NCBI GenBank assembly: GCA_964610745.1
Contig: CAZSYL010000011.1
Span: forward strand, 15,096-79,095
Source of the DNA: SHLQ01 sp964610745
GTDB lineage: Bacteria; Actinomycetota; Acidimicrobiia; Acidimicrobiales; SHLQ01
Reading direction: 5' to 3'
DNA: 64,000 nt
Under the pieces are notes generated by a model. The model was not told the origin of the DNA and did not search any database. It saw nothing but the letters and a program-made list of their open reading frames with translations. Shown here piece after piece: positions 16,993 to 25,780 of the stretch. The stretch's first letter is position 1; the number at the start of each line of letters is the position of its first letter. Both the position numbers and the translations under genes were made by a program.

Positions 16993-18093
16993 TCAGCCTT
17001 CCAATTCGATGTTTGAATGATCGCCCAGCATGAGCTTGAGTCCGGCTGGAGATCGCGTCGTCCGATCGACAACCACATGTGAACCAATCAACGAATCGAC
17101 CAGACGAGGTACGTTCGAGATCGTTGAGCTACCGAGGATCACCGAATGATCCAACTCTGAATTCGTGACCGAGCAATCGTCGGCGATCGAGCTGTATGCA
17201 CCGATGTGAGAATTCTCGATCACGGTGTTTGCACCAATAACGGCCGGACCGCGGACGGTTGAGTTGATAATCCGGGCACCAGTCCCGACCTGCACGCGAC
17301 CAACAACATCGGAGGCCTCGTCGACTTCACCGTCGATTTGACGCTCGATGATGTCGAGCACCAGCCGGTTGCATTCGAGCAGCGGATCCTTCTTTCCGGT
17401 ATCGAGCCACCAGCCAACCAACTCGTCATGAGCAACCTCGTGTCCAGCGTCGATCAGCCACTGGATTGCGTCGGTGATCTCCAACTCGCCGCGGTCGGAT
17501 GGATCGATGGCTGCGACTGCCTCGTGAATTGTCTTATCGAATAGATACACGCCGACCAGTGCAAGATCCGACGGCGGATCCTCGGGCTTTTCGACCAATG
17601 CAACGACCGAACCGTTCTCGTCGACCTCAGCTACTCCGAAGCTCGAAGGGTCTTCGACTCGCGTCAGCAGGATCTGTGCGACGAGGGCACCGGAACTGCC
17701 AAGCTCGGGGGTAGATCGGCGGGACTCGAACTCAGACACAAATCCGACGAGGTTCTGCTCGAGCATGTTGTCGCCCAAATACATCACAAAGTCGTCATCA
17801 CCGAGGAACTCGCGAGCGATCAGAACGCAGTGCGCGAGCCCGAGAGGGTCATCTTGGCGAATCCAAGTAATCGTTGCGCCAAACGCTGACCCATCACCGA
17901 CGGCGGACTGAATATCTCCCCCGGTTTCAGGGGAGATGATGATCCCGATCTCGGTGATACCCGCCTCGACCATTGCTTCAATCCCGTAAAACAGAATTGG
18001 TTTGTTCGCGATCGGCACCAACTGTTTTGCCGACGTATGAGTAATGGGACGCAGACGAGTACCTGCGCCTCCCGACAGAATCAAACCCTTCAC
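16993..18093 (-). CDS. rmlA: Glucose-1-phosphate thymidylyltransferase, long form
   Basis: A 366-residue nucleotidyltransferase. The pyrophosphorylase motif LSGGAGTRLRPITHTSAKQL is at the N-terminus, with later GDNML, VEKPEDPPSDLALVGVY and DTGKKDPLLE. About 110 extra C-terminal residues form hexapeptide-type repeats (left-handed beta-helix), as in the long RmlA/StrD-type enzymes of actinobacteria. It makes dTDP-glucose from dTTP and glucose-1-phosphate. The start is GTG. It heads the A-C-B-D order and lies 20 nt after the MoeB-like gene, with which it may be co-transcribed. Confidence 0.92.
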   Translation of the reverse strand: MKGLILSGGAGTRLRPITHTSAKQLVPIANKPILFYGIEAMVEAGITEIGIIISPETGGDIQSAVGDGSAFGATITWIRQDDPLGLAHCVLIAREFLGDDDFVMYLGDNMLEQNLVGFVSEFESRRSTPELGSSGALVAQILLTRVEDPSSFGVAEVDENGSVVALVEKPEDPPSDLALVGVYLFDKTIHEAVAAIDPSDRGELEITDAIQWLIDAGHEVAHDELVGWWLDTGKKDPLLECNRLVLDIIERQIDGEVDEASDVVGRVQVGTGARIINSTVRGPAVIGANTVIENSHIGAYSSIADDCSVTNSELDHSVILGSSTISNVPRLVDSLIGSHVVVDRTTRSPAGLKLMLGDHSNIELEG

Positions 18094-18113
18094 GGAGGGC
18101 AGCGTAGTGTCAG

Positions 18114-19286
18114 TCAGCCCTGGCGGGCGGTCATTACCGGGCTACAAAGCCCGTCGAGGTCGACGATCTCGATTTGTTCGCGCCGATCCCACGTCACCGG
18201 GTTCGAATCATCCGCGACGAGCCCGTATTCGGAGAACTCCATGTCGAGGGCATCGAAGACGAGTAATCGCCCGATCAGCGAGCTGCCGAGCCCAAGGATC
18301 AACTTGATTGCTTCGACGGCCTGGATCGACCCGACGATGCCCGGGAGCACACCGAGCACCCCAGCTGTTGCGCAGTTGGGCGCATCCTCAGCCGATGGGG
18401 GCACGGGCAGCATGTCTCGGTATGTCGGACCATGTCGTGGATCGAAGACGGTGACCTGTCCTTCGAACCGGAAGATCGAACCGTGAACGATGGGGATCCC
18501 GAGTTTCACCGAAGCGTCGTTGAGCACGTAACGGGCCGGAAAGTTATCGGCGCCGTCAACGATCACGTCGTAGCCCGAAATGAGGTCCATCACGTTCGAA
18601 GCATCCAGGCGCACTGCATGCTTGTTCACCGTGACGTCCGGGTTGATGCCCGCGACTGTCGCCGCGGCGCTATCGACCTTCTGGTCCCCAACACGGTCGA
18701 GCCGGTGGATCACCTGGCGCTGAAGGTTCGATGCATCAACGGTGTCCATATCGACGATGCCAAGCGTCCCAACGCCAGCTGCCGCCAGGTAGAGCGCAGC
18801 TGGCGACCCTAAGCCGCCAGCTCCGAGCAGCAGCACCTTTGCGTTGAGCAGCTTGAGTTGACCGTCCTCGCCGACCTCGGGAAGGTTGAGGTGCCGTCCA
18901 TAGCGAGAACGCTGCTCGATGGTCAGCCCATCGTCTTCTCCCCATGTGAGGCCGGCATCTTTCCAGGCCGTGAATCCCCCGGCAAGGCTCGAGACGTTCT
19001 CATAACCCATGTCCTGAATGGTCTTGGCAGCAAGCGCGGAGCGAGTCCCTCCTGCGCACATCAAGACAATTTCTTCGGTTCGATCCGGAACGGCAGCCTC
19101 GATCTGCAACTCGAGCATGCCTCGAGGGATCCGCAGAGATCCGCCGACTATGCCAGCCGCAGTTTCGTCGGGTTCGCGCACATCGATGAGCTGAGCTCCC
19201 TTTGCGACGCGTTCTCCGGCGGTCGCGCCATCGATCTCTGAGACCTCAGCTTTTGCAGCGGCAAGAACATCTTTGAACACGACCAT
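18114..19286 (-). CDS. moeZ: Rhodanese-MoeB/ThiF-like sulfur-carrier adenylyltransferase
   Basis: A 390-residue fusion with the rhodanese domain first (about residues 20-115; persulfide-type Cys77 in LMCAGGTRS) and the E1-like adenylyltransferase second (about 120-360). The latter has GAGGLGSPAALYLAAAG, DMDTVDASNLQRQ, DGADNFPARY and catalytic-type Cys305 in PNCATAGVLG. Such proteins activate small sulfur carriers (MoaD, ThiS, CysO) and pass sulfur on. In mycobacterial MoeZ the order is the reverse, with rhodanese at the C-terminus. The two CxxC zinc motifs of E. coli MoeB are not visible. The next genes are a sirtuin upstream and rmlA downstream. Confidence 0.85.
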   Translation of the reverse strand: MVVFKDVLAAAKAEVSEIDGATAGERVAKGAQLIDVREPDETAAGIVGGSLRIPRGMLELQIEAAVPDRTEEIVLMCAGGTRSALAAKTIQDMGYENVSSLAGGFTAWKDAGLTWGEDDGLTIEQRSRYGRHLNLPEVGEDGQLKLLNAKVLLLGAGGLGSPAALYLAAAGVGTLGIVDMDTVDASNLQRQVIHRLDRVGDQKVDSAAATVAGINPDVTVNKHAVRLDASNVMDLISGYDVIVDGADNFPARYVLNDASVKLGIPIVHGSIFRFEGQVTVFDPRHGPTYRDMLPVPPSAEDAPNCATAGVLGVLPGIVGSIQAVEAIKLILGLGSSLIGRLLVFDALDMEFSEYGLVADDSNPVTWDRREQIEIVDLDGLCSPVMTARQG

Positions 19287-19343
19287 GTTGCTAAGGGTAA
19301 CGGCGAGGGGTCCTCCTATACGAGCGGGCCCTCGATCGTGTGG

Positions 19344-20120
19344 TTAACCGCCGATGATTCGAGGCAACACTTCGCTGATCGAACCGCGCACCACTGCATT
19401 GGCGACATGATCGAACGGGGTTTCTTCGGCGTTGACGATCACCAAAGATGCGCCATTGCGAACGGCGCGAGGAACGATGCTCGCTACTGGATTCACCGTC
19501 AAGGTGCTCCCAATCGCGAGGAGAAGGTCTGTCTCGTCGGCCGCCTGTTGTGCGCGGCGTAGATCTTCAGCGATCAACGGCTGGCCAAAGGAGATCGTGG
19601 CGGATTTGATGATGCCTGAGCACCTTGGGCAAGGAGGATCCTCCTCACCTGCGCGGACCCGCTCGAGCACCTCTTCCATGGTCGTCAAGTAATCACAGGA
19701 CAGACACCCGGCCTTGCGCGTCGTGCCGTGAATCTCCACGACAAGATCGGGGTCAAGACCCGACATCTGGTGCAGTTCGTCGACGTTCTGGGTGACGAGC
19801 GTGTGTAGAACACCACGTTCCTGCAGCGGCAGCAACGCCCGATGCCCGTCGTTGGGTGCAACGTTGGCCCAGAGTCGACCTTCAGCTCGCAACGCCCAGT
19901 TGGCCTTGCGAACCGACGGCTCATTGACGTAGTGCGAAATCGTTGAGGCTTTCTCGGCCTCAGGGTTCTTGGTCCAAAGTCCGTTCGGGCCGCGAAAGTC
20001 GGGGAGACCACTATCGGTCGAGATGCCTGCCCCGGATAACACGACGATGTTCTCGGCCTCGCGAACAAGCGCGTGCGCAAGGGCGATGTTGTCATCGATT
20101 CGGTCTTCAACGTCGGTCAT
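19344..20120 (-). CDS. NAD-dependent protein deacylase (sirtuin)
   Basis: A 258-residue Sir2 protein. It has GAGISTDSGLPDFRG (30-44), TQNVDELH (110-117), catalytic His131, four zinc cysteines (139, 142, 164, 167), and the GSTLTVNP and IVNAEETPFD cofactor motifs. It removes acyl groups from lysines using NAD+. The usual Ala-Arg pair of desuccinylases is not evident, so deacetylase activity is the simplest guess. I chose the ATG overlapping the upstream glycosyltransferase stop (ATGA), giving MTDVEDRIDDN; a longer frame would overlap that gene. Confidence 0.92.
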   Translation of the reverse strand: MTDVEDRIDDNIALAHALVREAENIVVLSGAGISTDSGLPDFRGPNGLWTKNPEAEKASTISHYVNEPSVRKANWALRAEGRLWANVAPNDGHRALLPLQERGVLHTLVTQNVDELHQMSGLDPDLVVEIHGTTRKAGCLSCDYLTTMEEVLERVRAGEEDPPCPRCSGIIKSATISFGQPLIAEDLRRAQQAADETDLLLAIGSTLTVNPVASIVPRAVRNGASLVIVNAEETPFDHVANAVVRGSISEVLPRIIGG

Positions 20121-21352
20121 TGGCCTCCGCCATCTTGGTTGCGCACATCGACAGCATGCTTCACACCCTGCACTGCCTCTTTCAGAGATCTCGCCCGCCA
20201 TTTGGCGAGGCGTAGACGTTCGTCACGCTGGTCGGGTCTGCGCACTGCTGATGCTGCAAGAGACAGCGGCGTCAAGGCCGCGAGGGCGAAGCCGGACGCG
20301 ACCTCCACGGGCGAGCCGTGTCGCACGATGGTTAACAATCGGTTCCGGTGTTGAAGGACCTCGACCAGTTCGGTCCCCTGCACGGTCCGATCCGAGTGGC
20401 GATGTTCGACCACGGCTTCGGGCACATGCACGGTGGTCCAGCCGGCTTGGCGACCTCGGAGGGCCAGGTCGACGTCCTCGTAGTAGAGGAAGTACTCGGG
20501 ATCAAAGCCGCCGATCGCCGAGAGGTACTCGGGGTGAAAGACGACAGCGGCCCCACACCACAGATCGGCGGGTCGCCCAAGCTCGTCGCCCACGCGCTTT
20601 GCGAAACCACGATTGACACCGATACCTCTCGGCCCGATCGAGATTCCCGCGTTCTGGACGACCTGGAAGGTTTGAAGCTCGGCGACAGCAACCGATATCT
20701 CACAGGGCCCCTGGACCTTCTGACCTGCGATCGTGCCAGCGCCAGCACTAACGCCAACGACAATTCGATCGAGTCCATCGACCGGTATGCGGAGACGAGA
20801 ACCAGACGGGCACAGCCACAAAGGTGAGTCTTCGCCGGGCAGTCGTTCGGCACCGTCGATCCCGTGGCACTGCGCACCGAGCTCGTCAAAGCCAGTGGTG
20901 ACCGAGTCGATCGTGATCCCGTCACCGAGTACATCGATCTCAACGAATGAGCGATCGAAGACGATCGTCGGCGACGCCGCACCGATCTTTCGGTCTTCGT
21001 CGAGTTGAGCCGCGAGAAGCCGGAAAGCATCGGGCCGCACCATGGCGTCGGGATTGAGCAACGCAATCACTCCGGCGGCCGGAAGGTCGACCTCGAGCTC
21101 ATCGCCAACCAGATCGGAAAAACCAAGATTGTTGGCGCCAAATCCCTCATTGGTCTCGTTCCAGATGACGTGCACTCCGGGCAACGTCTCCACAGCTTCG
21201 GCGCTGGAATCGCTCGAAGCATTGTCGATCACGACCACATCGATTTCGCCCGGCCACTGCGAACCGAGCGCTGAGCGGACGGCTCGTTCGAGGAGCGCGC
21301 CACCGTTGAAATTCACAACCACGACTCGGAGTCGAGCGTCGGCTCTAATCAT
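20117..21352 (-). CDS. Glycosyltransferase family 2 (WbbL/rhamnosyltransferase-like)
   Basis: A 411-residue GT-A enzyme. It starts LRVVVVNFNGGALLERAV, has the VVVIDNASSD and TNEGFGANN segments, NPDA as the metal-binding element, and later FDPEYFLYYEDVDLALRGRQAGW, the acceptor-side ED motif. Residues about 150-250 form an insertion with a beta-rich PSGSRLRIPVDG stretch not seen in the shortest family members. The C-terminus has a hydrophobic patch (FALAALTPLSLAASAV). It overlaps both neighbours by ATGA, so it is coupled to the GT-B gene upstream and the sirtuin downstream. A rhamnosyl donor is plausible given the adjacent rml genes. Confidence 0.82.
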   Translation of the reverse strand: MIRADARLRVVVVNFNGGALLERAVRSALGSQWPGEIDVVVIDNASSDSSAEAVETLPGVHVIWNETNEGFGANNLGFSDLVGDELEVDLPAAGVIALLNPDAMVRPDAFRLLAAQLDEDRKIGAASPTIVFDRSFVEIDVLGDGITIDSVTTGFDELGAQCHGIDGAERLPGEDSPLWLCPSGSRLRIPVDGLDRIVVGVSAGAGTIAGQKVQGPCEISVAVAELQTFQVVQNAGISIGPRGIGVNRGFAKRVGDELGRPADLWCGAAVVFHPEYLSAIGGFDPEYFLYYEDVDLALRGRQAGWTTVHVPEAVVEHRHSDRTVQGTELVEVLQHRNRLLTIVRHGSPVEVASGFALAALTPLSLAASAVRRPDQRDERLRLAKWRARSLKEAVQGVKHAVDVRNQDGGGQ

Positions 21353-22683
21353 TTTCCGAGCTTACGTCGGCCCGCGCGCCAACCGACTTTCGCAACCTTT
21401 GCCACACCACCGTCATCGAGGTGCAGCCTCAAACGTCCACCGATGCGTTCGGTCGCCGAGCCATCGGCACGCGCGGTATTGGCCCCCCGACGGCGGTCGA
21501 TCGCAACCTGTGGATCCTCGAGCCACTGCATCAACGGAGCGAGTGTGTCCTCCCACGAGAGCCTCGCACCGAGAACCTTCGCGGCCCGCGACATCGTTCC
21601 CAATCTCCGGTCGTCGTTGATGATGGACGCGACCGCACCGCCGATTCCTTCGATGGAACGTTCACAGGTGATCGCAGCACCAGCTTCTTCGAGTTGAGTG
21701 CTGAGCGGATCACCTTTGGTAGAGACGGTGGGCAGTCCAGCACTCAGATGATCAAGAAGTCTGGTCCGGTGTGAGTACCGGCTCTCGAGGTGCGCTCCAT
21801 CGGCGACTATGCCAACGTCGGCGTCCTGCAGCCAGGTCAACCGTTCGTCGTACTCGACCCACTGGTTAACGAACATGACATGTTTGCCAAAGAGTCGCAT
21901 GCGCCGAGCGAGGGTGATCGCTTCCCCGCGAACGCCCATGGTCTCGATCGAGGTGTTGGGGTGCGGACCAGCAAGGAACACCAGTCGAGTGTCGGGGTTC
22001 TCCTCGAGGATCAACGGTACTGATTCGATGACGGTCAGTGGATCGAGCCAGTCGTGCATACCACCAGCCCACAGCACGATCGGGTCGAAGCGTCCAATGT
22101 TGTCGAACGTCGACCGAAGTGGTGACCCCACGCCAGGAGCCTCACGACCGAGTCCGAATGGAGCGATCGCGATCAGGTCGTCGAACAACGGGTCCTGATC
22201 GTGTGCCAGGTGATTGAGGCGTCCAGCTGAGGCAAGCCAACCGAGCCAGTGCTCGCGCTGAGCCTCGTTGCTGCACAGAAAGAAGTCGCCGCGTTCGGCC
22301 TGCTCGCGAAGTGTGACTCGGGCGCCTTCGATCAGGTCGATGCGGCGGATCTGGTCATCGGCGAAGCGGTGTAGGGCTTCGGTGTGAAACGGATCGAACC
22401 AGTCGATCACGAGCGGCATATTCGAGGCGGCGAGCTTGGGGTATTCGAGCAAGACATTCCCCATGACGATCGCGGCGTCGTACCGGGAGTTAATCGCTGC
22501 CGGCCCTCTGACGCTTCGACCATCGACTGGACTGATCGACTGGTCGTCGGGGCCAAGAGCTGTGGACACGAGTGTGACCTCGTGCTTCATTCCAACGACG
22601 CGCGCGATCTGAGAGGCGCGGATTGCCGGCCCCGCCAACCGGCGAGCGATCGGCTCTGGGGTAACGATCAGAACTCTTGCCAT
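21349..22683 (-). CDS. GT-B fold glycosyltransferase (family 4-like)
   Basis: A 444-residue protein. It starts MARVLIVTPEPIARRLAGPAIR, with the GPAIR segment that often opens GT4 enzymes, and the C-terminal half has VLWAGGMHDWLDPLTVIES, FVNQWVEYDERLTWLQDADVG and the SYSHRTRLLDHLSAGLPTVST donor-binding region. No signal peptide or membrane helix. Its stop overlaps the start of the GT2 gene (ATGA). Donor and acceptor cannot be read from the sequence. Confidence 0.78.
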   Translation of the reverse strand: MARVLIVTPEPIARRLAGPAIRASQIARVVGMKHEVTLVSTALGPDDQSISPVDGRSVRGPAAINSRYDAAIVMGNVLLEYPKLAASNMPLVIDWFDPFHTEALHRFADDQIRRIDLIEGARVTLREQAERGDFFLCSNEAQREHWLGWLASAGRLNHLAHDQDPLFDDLIAIAPFGLGREAPGVGSPLRSTFDNIGRFDPIVLWAGGMHDWLDPLTVIESVPLILEENPDTRLVFLAGPHPNTSIETMGVRGEAITLARRMRLFGKHVMFVNQWVEYDERLTWLQDADVGIVADGAHLESRYSHRTRLLDHLSAGLPTVSTKGDPLSTQLEEAGAAITCERSIEGIGGAVASIINDDRRLGTMSRAAKVLGARLSWEDTLAPLMQWLEDPQVAIDRRRGANTARADGSATERIGGRLRLHLDDGGVAKVAKVGWRAGRRKLGK

Positions 22684-22807
22684 TCCACCGCCACGCTAGC
22701 ATCGCACCCCGATCCACAACCGGCGCTGGGCTTGGAGCGCCTTGCCAGAGAGCGCGACTGGTCTCCATGGTTCTCAAGAACCAATCGATCGAGCCGATTT
22801 TTCTACA

Positions 22808-23581
22808 GTGAACAGACGGATTGATTGGGCAGACCTGGAGACGCGGCGACGCTTCTTTTCGGTACCACTTCCCGGCACGACTGAGCTCCATCTGAACGAT
22901 GCTCGGCGCAAGCCGTCAAAGAGCCTTGGCCAACACGTCTTCGATGCCGTGGACGATGTTCTGTTCGTCGGAGACGCGAACGATACGGTCGGGGGTGACA
23001 CCATTCGACGCTTCGAGGTCTCCTGGGTTGGACCCGCCGGCCCGGCCGGGATGATCAACATGGTGCCCGAGCCCGCCTCTCACCGGGAGGTCGTGTTGGC
23101 TGCCCAACGACTTGGCGTCGGCATTCGTTACTCGACGTACTACGAATACCGCGCACCTCGTTTGCTCGGGGGCGGCGCGCTATTTGCGCCACGGAGGCCA
23201 CTTCCGATCGGCGCCCTGGCGAACGAGGCACTGATGACCGACACTCCTGAACTCTTCGATGTGAGGATCTCCAAGTGGGTTCGGCCAGGGATGGTGGCTC
23301 GCAAGCTTCGCAAGAAGAAGCCAGCAGAGCACTTCTTTCAGGTTCGCCAAGATGCCACGTGGACACGAATCGATCACCAGACATCGGCTGGTCTAAGCAC
23401 GTTCGAAACCCGCAACAAGGACCTCTTGGGTATTGCCCTGAGCGCGCTAAGCCCTATCGCAATCACGGCGACCAGCGAGCACGACCTGCCAATGGCGACG
23501 GACTGGCACCGCGGTGACTTCCGCGGCCGCGACTTTTCAGCCTGGGCTTACGACCGAGTCCTCACTCGTCTAAACATGTAG
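22808..23581 (+). CDS. Hypothetical protein
   Basis: A protein of about 257 residues that I do not recognise. It is soluble, with a GPAGPAGMINMVPEPASHREVV stretch split by charged segments, a YSTYYEYRAPRLLGGGA segment and a basic KLRKKKPAEHFF stretch near residue 185. The GTG at 22808 (MNRRIDWADLETRRR) was chosen because it begins just before the first structured segment; a TTG at 22742 would add 22 residues. It stands alone, divergent from the glycosyltransferase genes and convergent with the aminopeptidase gene. Confidence 0.55.
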   Translation: MNRRIDWADLETRRRFFSVPLPGTTELHLNDARRKPSKSLGQHVFDAVDDVLFVGDANDTVGGDTIRRFEVSWVGPAGPAGMINMVPEPASHREVVLAAQRLGVGIRYSTYYEYRAPRLLGGGALFAPRRPLPIGALANEALMTDTPELFDVRISKWVRPGMVARKLRKKKPAEHFFQVRQDATWTRIDHQTSAGLSTFETRNKDLLGIALSALSPIAITATSEHDLPMATDWHRGDFRGRDFSAWAYDRVLTRLNM

Positions 23582-23604
23582 CGAAACACCGACTCGGATG
23601 AGGT

Positions 23605-25053
23605 CTAGGAACTGAAGTTACGTGCCAATTCGACCAACGTGCGGACGCCGAATCCGGTGCCACCCTTGCGGCTCTCGGCGTCATCGCCCTCGGTCCAAGC
23701 TGGTCCGGCAATATCGAGGTGAACCCACGGGATGCCGTCACCAACGAACTCCGAGAGGATCAGACCAGCGGTGAGCGCGCCTCCACCCATGGGCTTGCCG
23801 ATGTTCTTCATGTCCGCAATCGGTGAGTCCATCTGGCGTTTGTAGTCAGCTGGTAGCGGCATGTGCCAGACCCGCTCTCCCGCATCGGCAGCCGCAGCTG
23901 CGACGACCTCTCCAAACGCGTCGTCGTTCGTCATCAACGCCGCGATCTTTGGACCCAGCGCCGCAACCGAGGCGCCGGTGAGGGTGGCGAGGTCGACGAT
24001 TGCGTCGGGCTTGGCCTCACTGGCCAAGCTCAACGCGTCCGCGAGGATGAGCCGACCTTCGGCATCGGTGTTGAGAACCTCGATGGTCTTGCCGTTACGA
24101 ATCTTGAGCACGTCACCGGGTCTCGTCGCGTCTCCGCCGAGCATGTTGTCGGTCATTGGCACATAGGCCCGAATACGATTCGGGACTTGGGCTGCCTTGA
24201 GCACGCTCATCGCTCCAACGACAGCAGCGGCACCACCCATGTCCATCTTCATGGTCATCATGCCCGTACCGGTCTTGATCGAGAGACCGCCAGCGTCGAA
24301 CGTGATTCCCTTGCCCACGAAGGCAATCGTCGCCTTTGGCTTGGGTGGGGACCACGTCAACTCTACGAAGCGAGGCTGGTTGGTCGAGCCGCGGTTGACG
24401 CCGAGCAACCCACCGAGCTGGGCTTTCTTGATCGCAGCAAGGTCCATAATCTTGCACTGAAGGCCGGCTTTCTTCGCCATTGCTGCGGTGCGCTTGGCAA
24501 ACTCGGCCGGGGTCAGCGTTCCGCCCGGTTCATTGACCAGGTCGCGGGCCATCATCTGGCCATCGGCAATGGCCTGACCGATTGCGACACCGTCCTTGAC
24601 CGCCTTCGCCGTCGACCCAGCGATCGTGACCTTTTTGAGGTCGTGGCGTGGAGCTTTGCTCTTGTACGCGCCGCCCTGATAGCGGCCGAGCTCAAGTCCC
24701 TCCGCGAGACACTGCGCAGCCAGACCAGCGTTGAGGCCGTTGAGCTCCTTGGTCGCGTCGGTGAGCAACGTGGTCGCGATCGCCTTCTGGCGACGCGATG
24801 CCTTTGCGAGGCTTGCGCCGGCGGTACGCAGCGACTGCTCGGTGAAGTCCTCGGTCTTGCCAAGACCTACGACAGCCACGAGACCGCCGTTACTTTCGAC
24901 GATCATGGTCTTGCCCAGCTTGGCGTCAAATCCGCGCGCATCGAGGACCGCGTTCGTCAGTCCATCAGGACGATCGAGGTCCTTGAAGACACCAACACCG
25001 ACGAGCGGTGCAGCAGCGGGGGCGGAACGGGCGGTCGTGATCGTCAAAGCCAT
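23605..25053 (-). CDS. pepA: Leucyl aminopeptidase (M17)
   Basis: A 482-residue M17 metallopeptidase. The N-terminal macro-like domain occupies the first 160 residues; the catalytic domain has VGKGITFDAGGLSIK, the DMGGAAAVVGAM metal-binding helix and NTDAEGRLILADAL, which together supply the Lys, Asp and Glu ligands for two metals and the bicarbonate-binding Arg. It removes N-terminal residues from peptides in the cytosol. The ATG start and length are usual. It is divergent from ung. Confidence 0.95.
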   Translation of the reverse strand: MALTITTARSAPAAAPLVGVGVFKDLDRPDGLTNAVLDARGFDAKLGKTMIVESNGGLVAVVGLGKTEDFTEQSLRTAGASLAKASRRQKAIATTLLTDATKELNGLNAGLAAQCLAEGLELGRYQGGAYKSKAPRHDLKKVTIAGSTAKAVKDGVAIGQAIADGQMMARDLVNEPGGTLTPAEFAKRTAAMAKKAGLQCKIMDLAAIKKAQLGGLLGVNRGSTNQPRFVELTWSPPKPKATIAFVGKGITFDAGGLSIKTGTGMMTMKMDMGGAAAVVGAMSVLKAAQVPNRIRAYVPMTDNMLGGDATRPGDVLKIRNGKTIEVLNTDAEGRLILADALSLASEAKPDAIVDLATLTGASVAALGPKIAALMTNDDAFGEVVAAAAADAGERVWHMPLPADYKRQMDSPIADMKNIGKPMGGGALTAGLILSEFVGDGIPWVHLDIAGPAWTEGDDAESRKGGTGFGVRTLVELARNFSS

Positions 25054-25117
25054 GGACTGAGACTATCGCCGTCAACGGGTTGGCTTGACGATCTCCCCGT
25101 GCTCTACGTTGCAGCAC

Positions 25118-25780
25118 GTGGCGATACGGACCGATTGGAACCCGATTCTTCGAACCGAGTTCGAAAAGCCCTACTGGGAAGCGTTGCAGACCTTCGTGCG
25201 CTCAGAGCGCGAACAACACACGGTCTATCCCCCGCACGACCAGGTATTTCGGGCACTACACCTCACGCCCTACAGCGATACAAAGGTGTTCATCCTCGGC
25301 CAAGACCCCTATCACGGCCCTGGTCAGGCAAATGGGCTGGCCTTCTCGGTCGCAGCTGGTGAACGGATTCCGCCGAGCCTTCAGAACATCCACAAAGAGC
25401 TCGAGAGCGACCTCGGTATTGCCCGCCCAACTCACGGGTTGCTCGAGCCGTGGGCTGAGCAGGGTGTGCTGCTGTTGAACGCGACGCTTACGGTTCGGGC
25501 ACACAACGCTGCTTCGCATCAGAAGCAAGGGTGGGAGATCTTCACCGATCAAGTTCTGCGCGTCGTCAACGAAAAGACTGACCGAATCGTCTTCGTTCTG
25601 TGGGGTGCGAGCGCTCGAAAGAAAAAGTCGCTCATCGACACAGGTCGCCACACGATCATCGAATCAGCGCACCCGTCACCGCTCTCGGCGCATCGTGGGT
25701 TCTTTGGCAGTAAGCCTTTCTCGCGGACCAACGAGTCGCTGGCCGCTGCTGGCCGTTCGCCGATCGACTGGACGTTGTAG
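25118..25780 (+). CDS. ung: Uracil-DNA glycosylase, family 1
   Basis: A 220-residue enzyme with the water-activating motif GQDPYHGPGQ (Asp63, His66), the LLLNATLTVR segment and HPSPLS (His185). It excises uracil from DNA to start base excision repair. Start choice is uncertain: the GTG at 25118 gives the usual length, while TTG codons at 25109 and 25085 are in frame upstream. Its 3' end overlaps the convergent transporter gene by 105 bp. Confidence 0.93.
   Translation: MAIRTDWNPILRTEFEKPYWEALQTFVRSEREQHTVYPPHDQVFRALHLTPYSDTKVFILGQDPYHGPGQANGLAFSVAAGERIPPSLQNIHKELESDLGIARPTHGLLEPWAEQGVLLLNATLTVRAHNAASHQKQGWEIFTDQVLRVVNEKTDRIVFVLWGASARKKKSLIDTGRHTIIESAHPSPLSAHRGFFGSKPFSRTNESLAAAGRSPIDWTL

Noticed and set aside
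23863..25362. Long open frame on the plus strand across pepA
   Set aside because: It is antisense to a complete M17 peptidase and shows no family motif; long antisense frames are common at this GC content.
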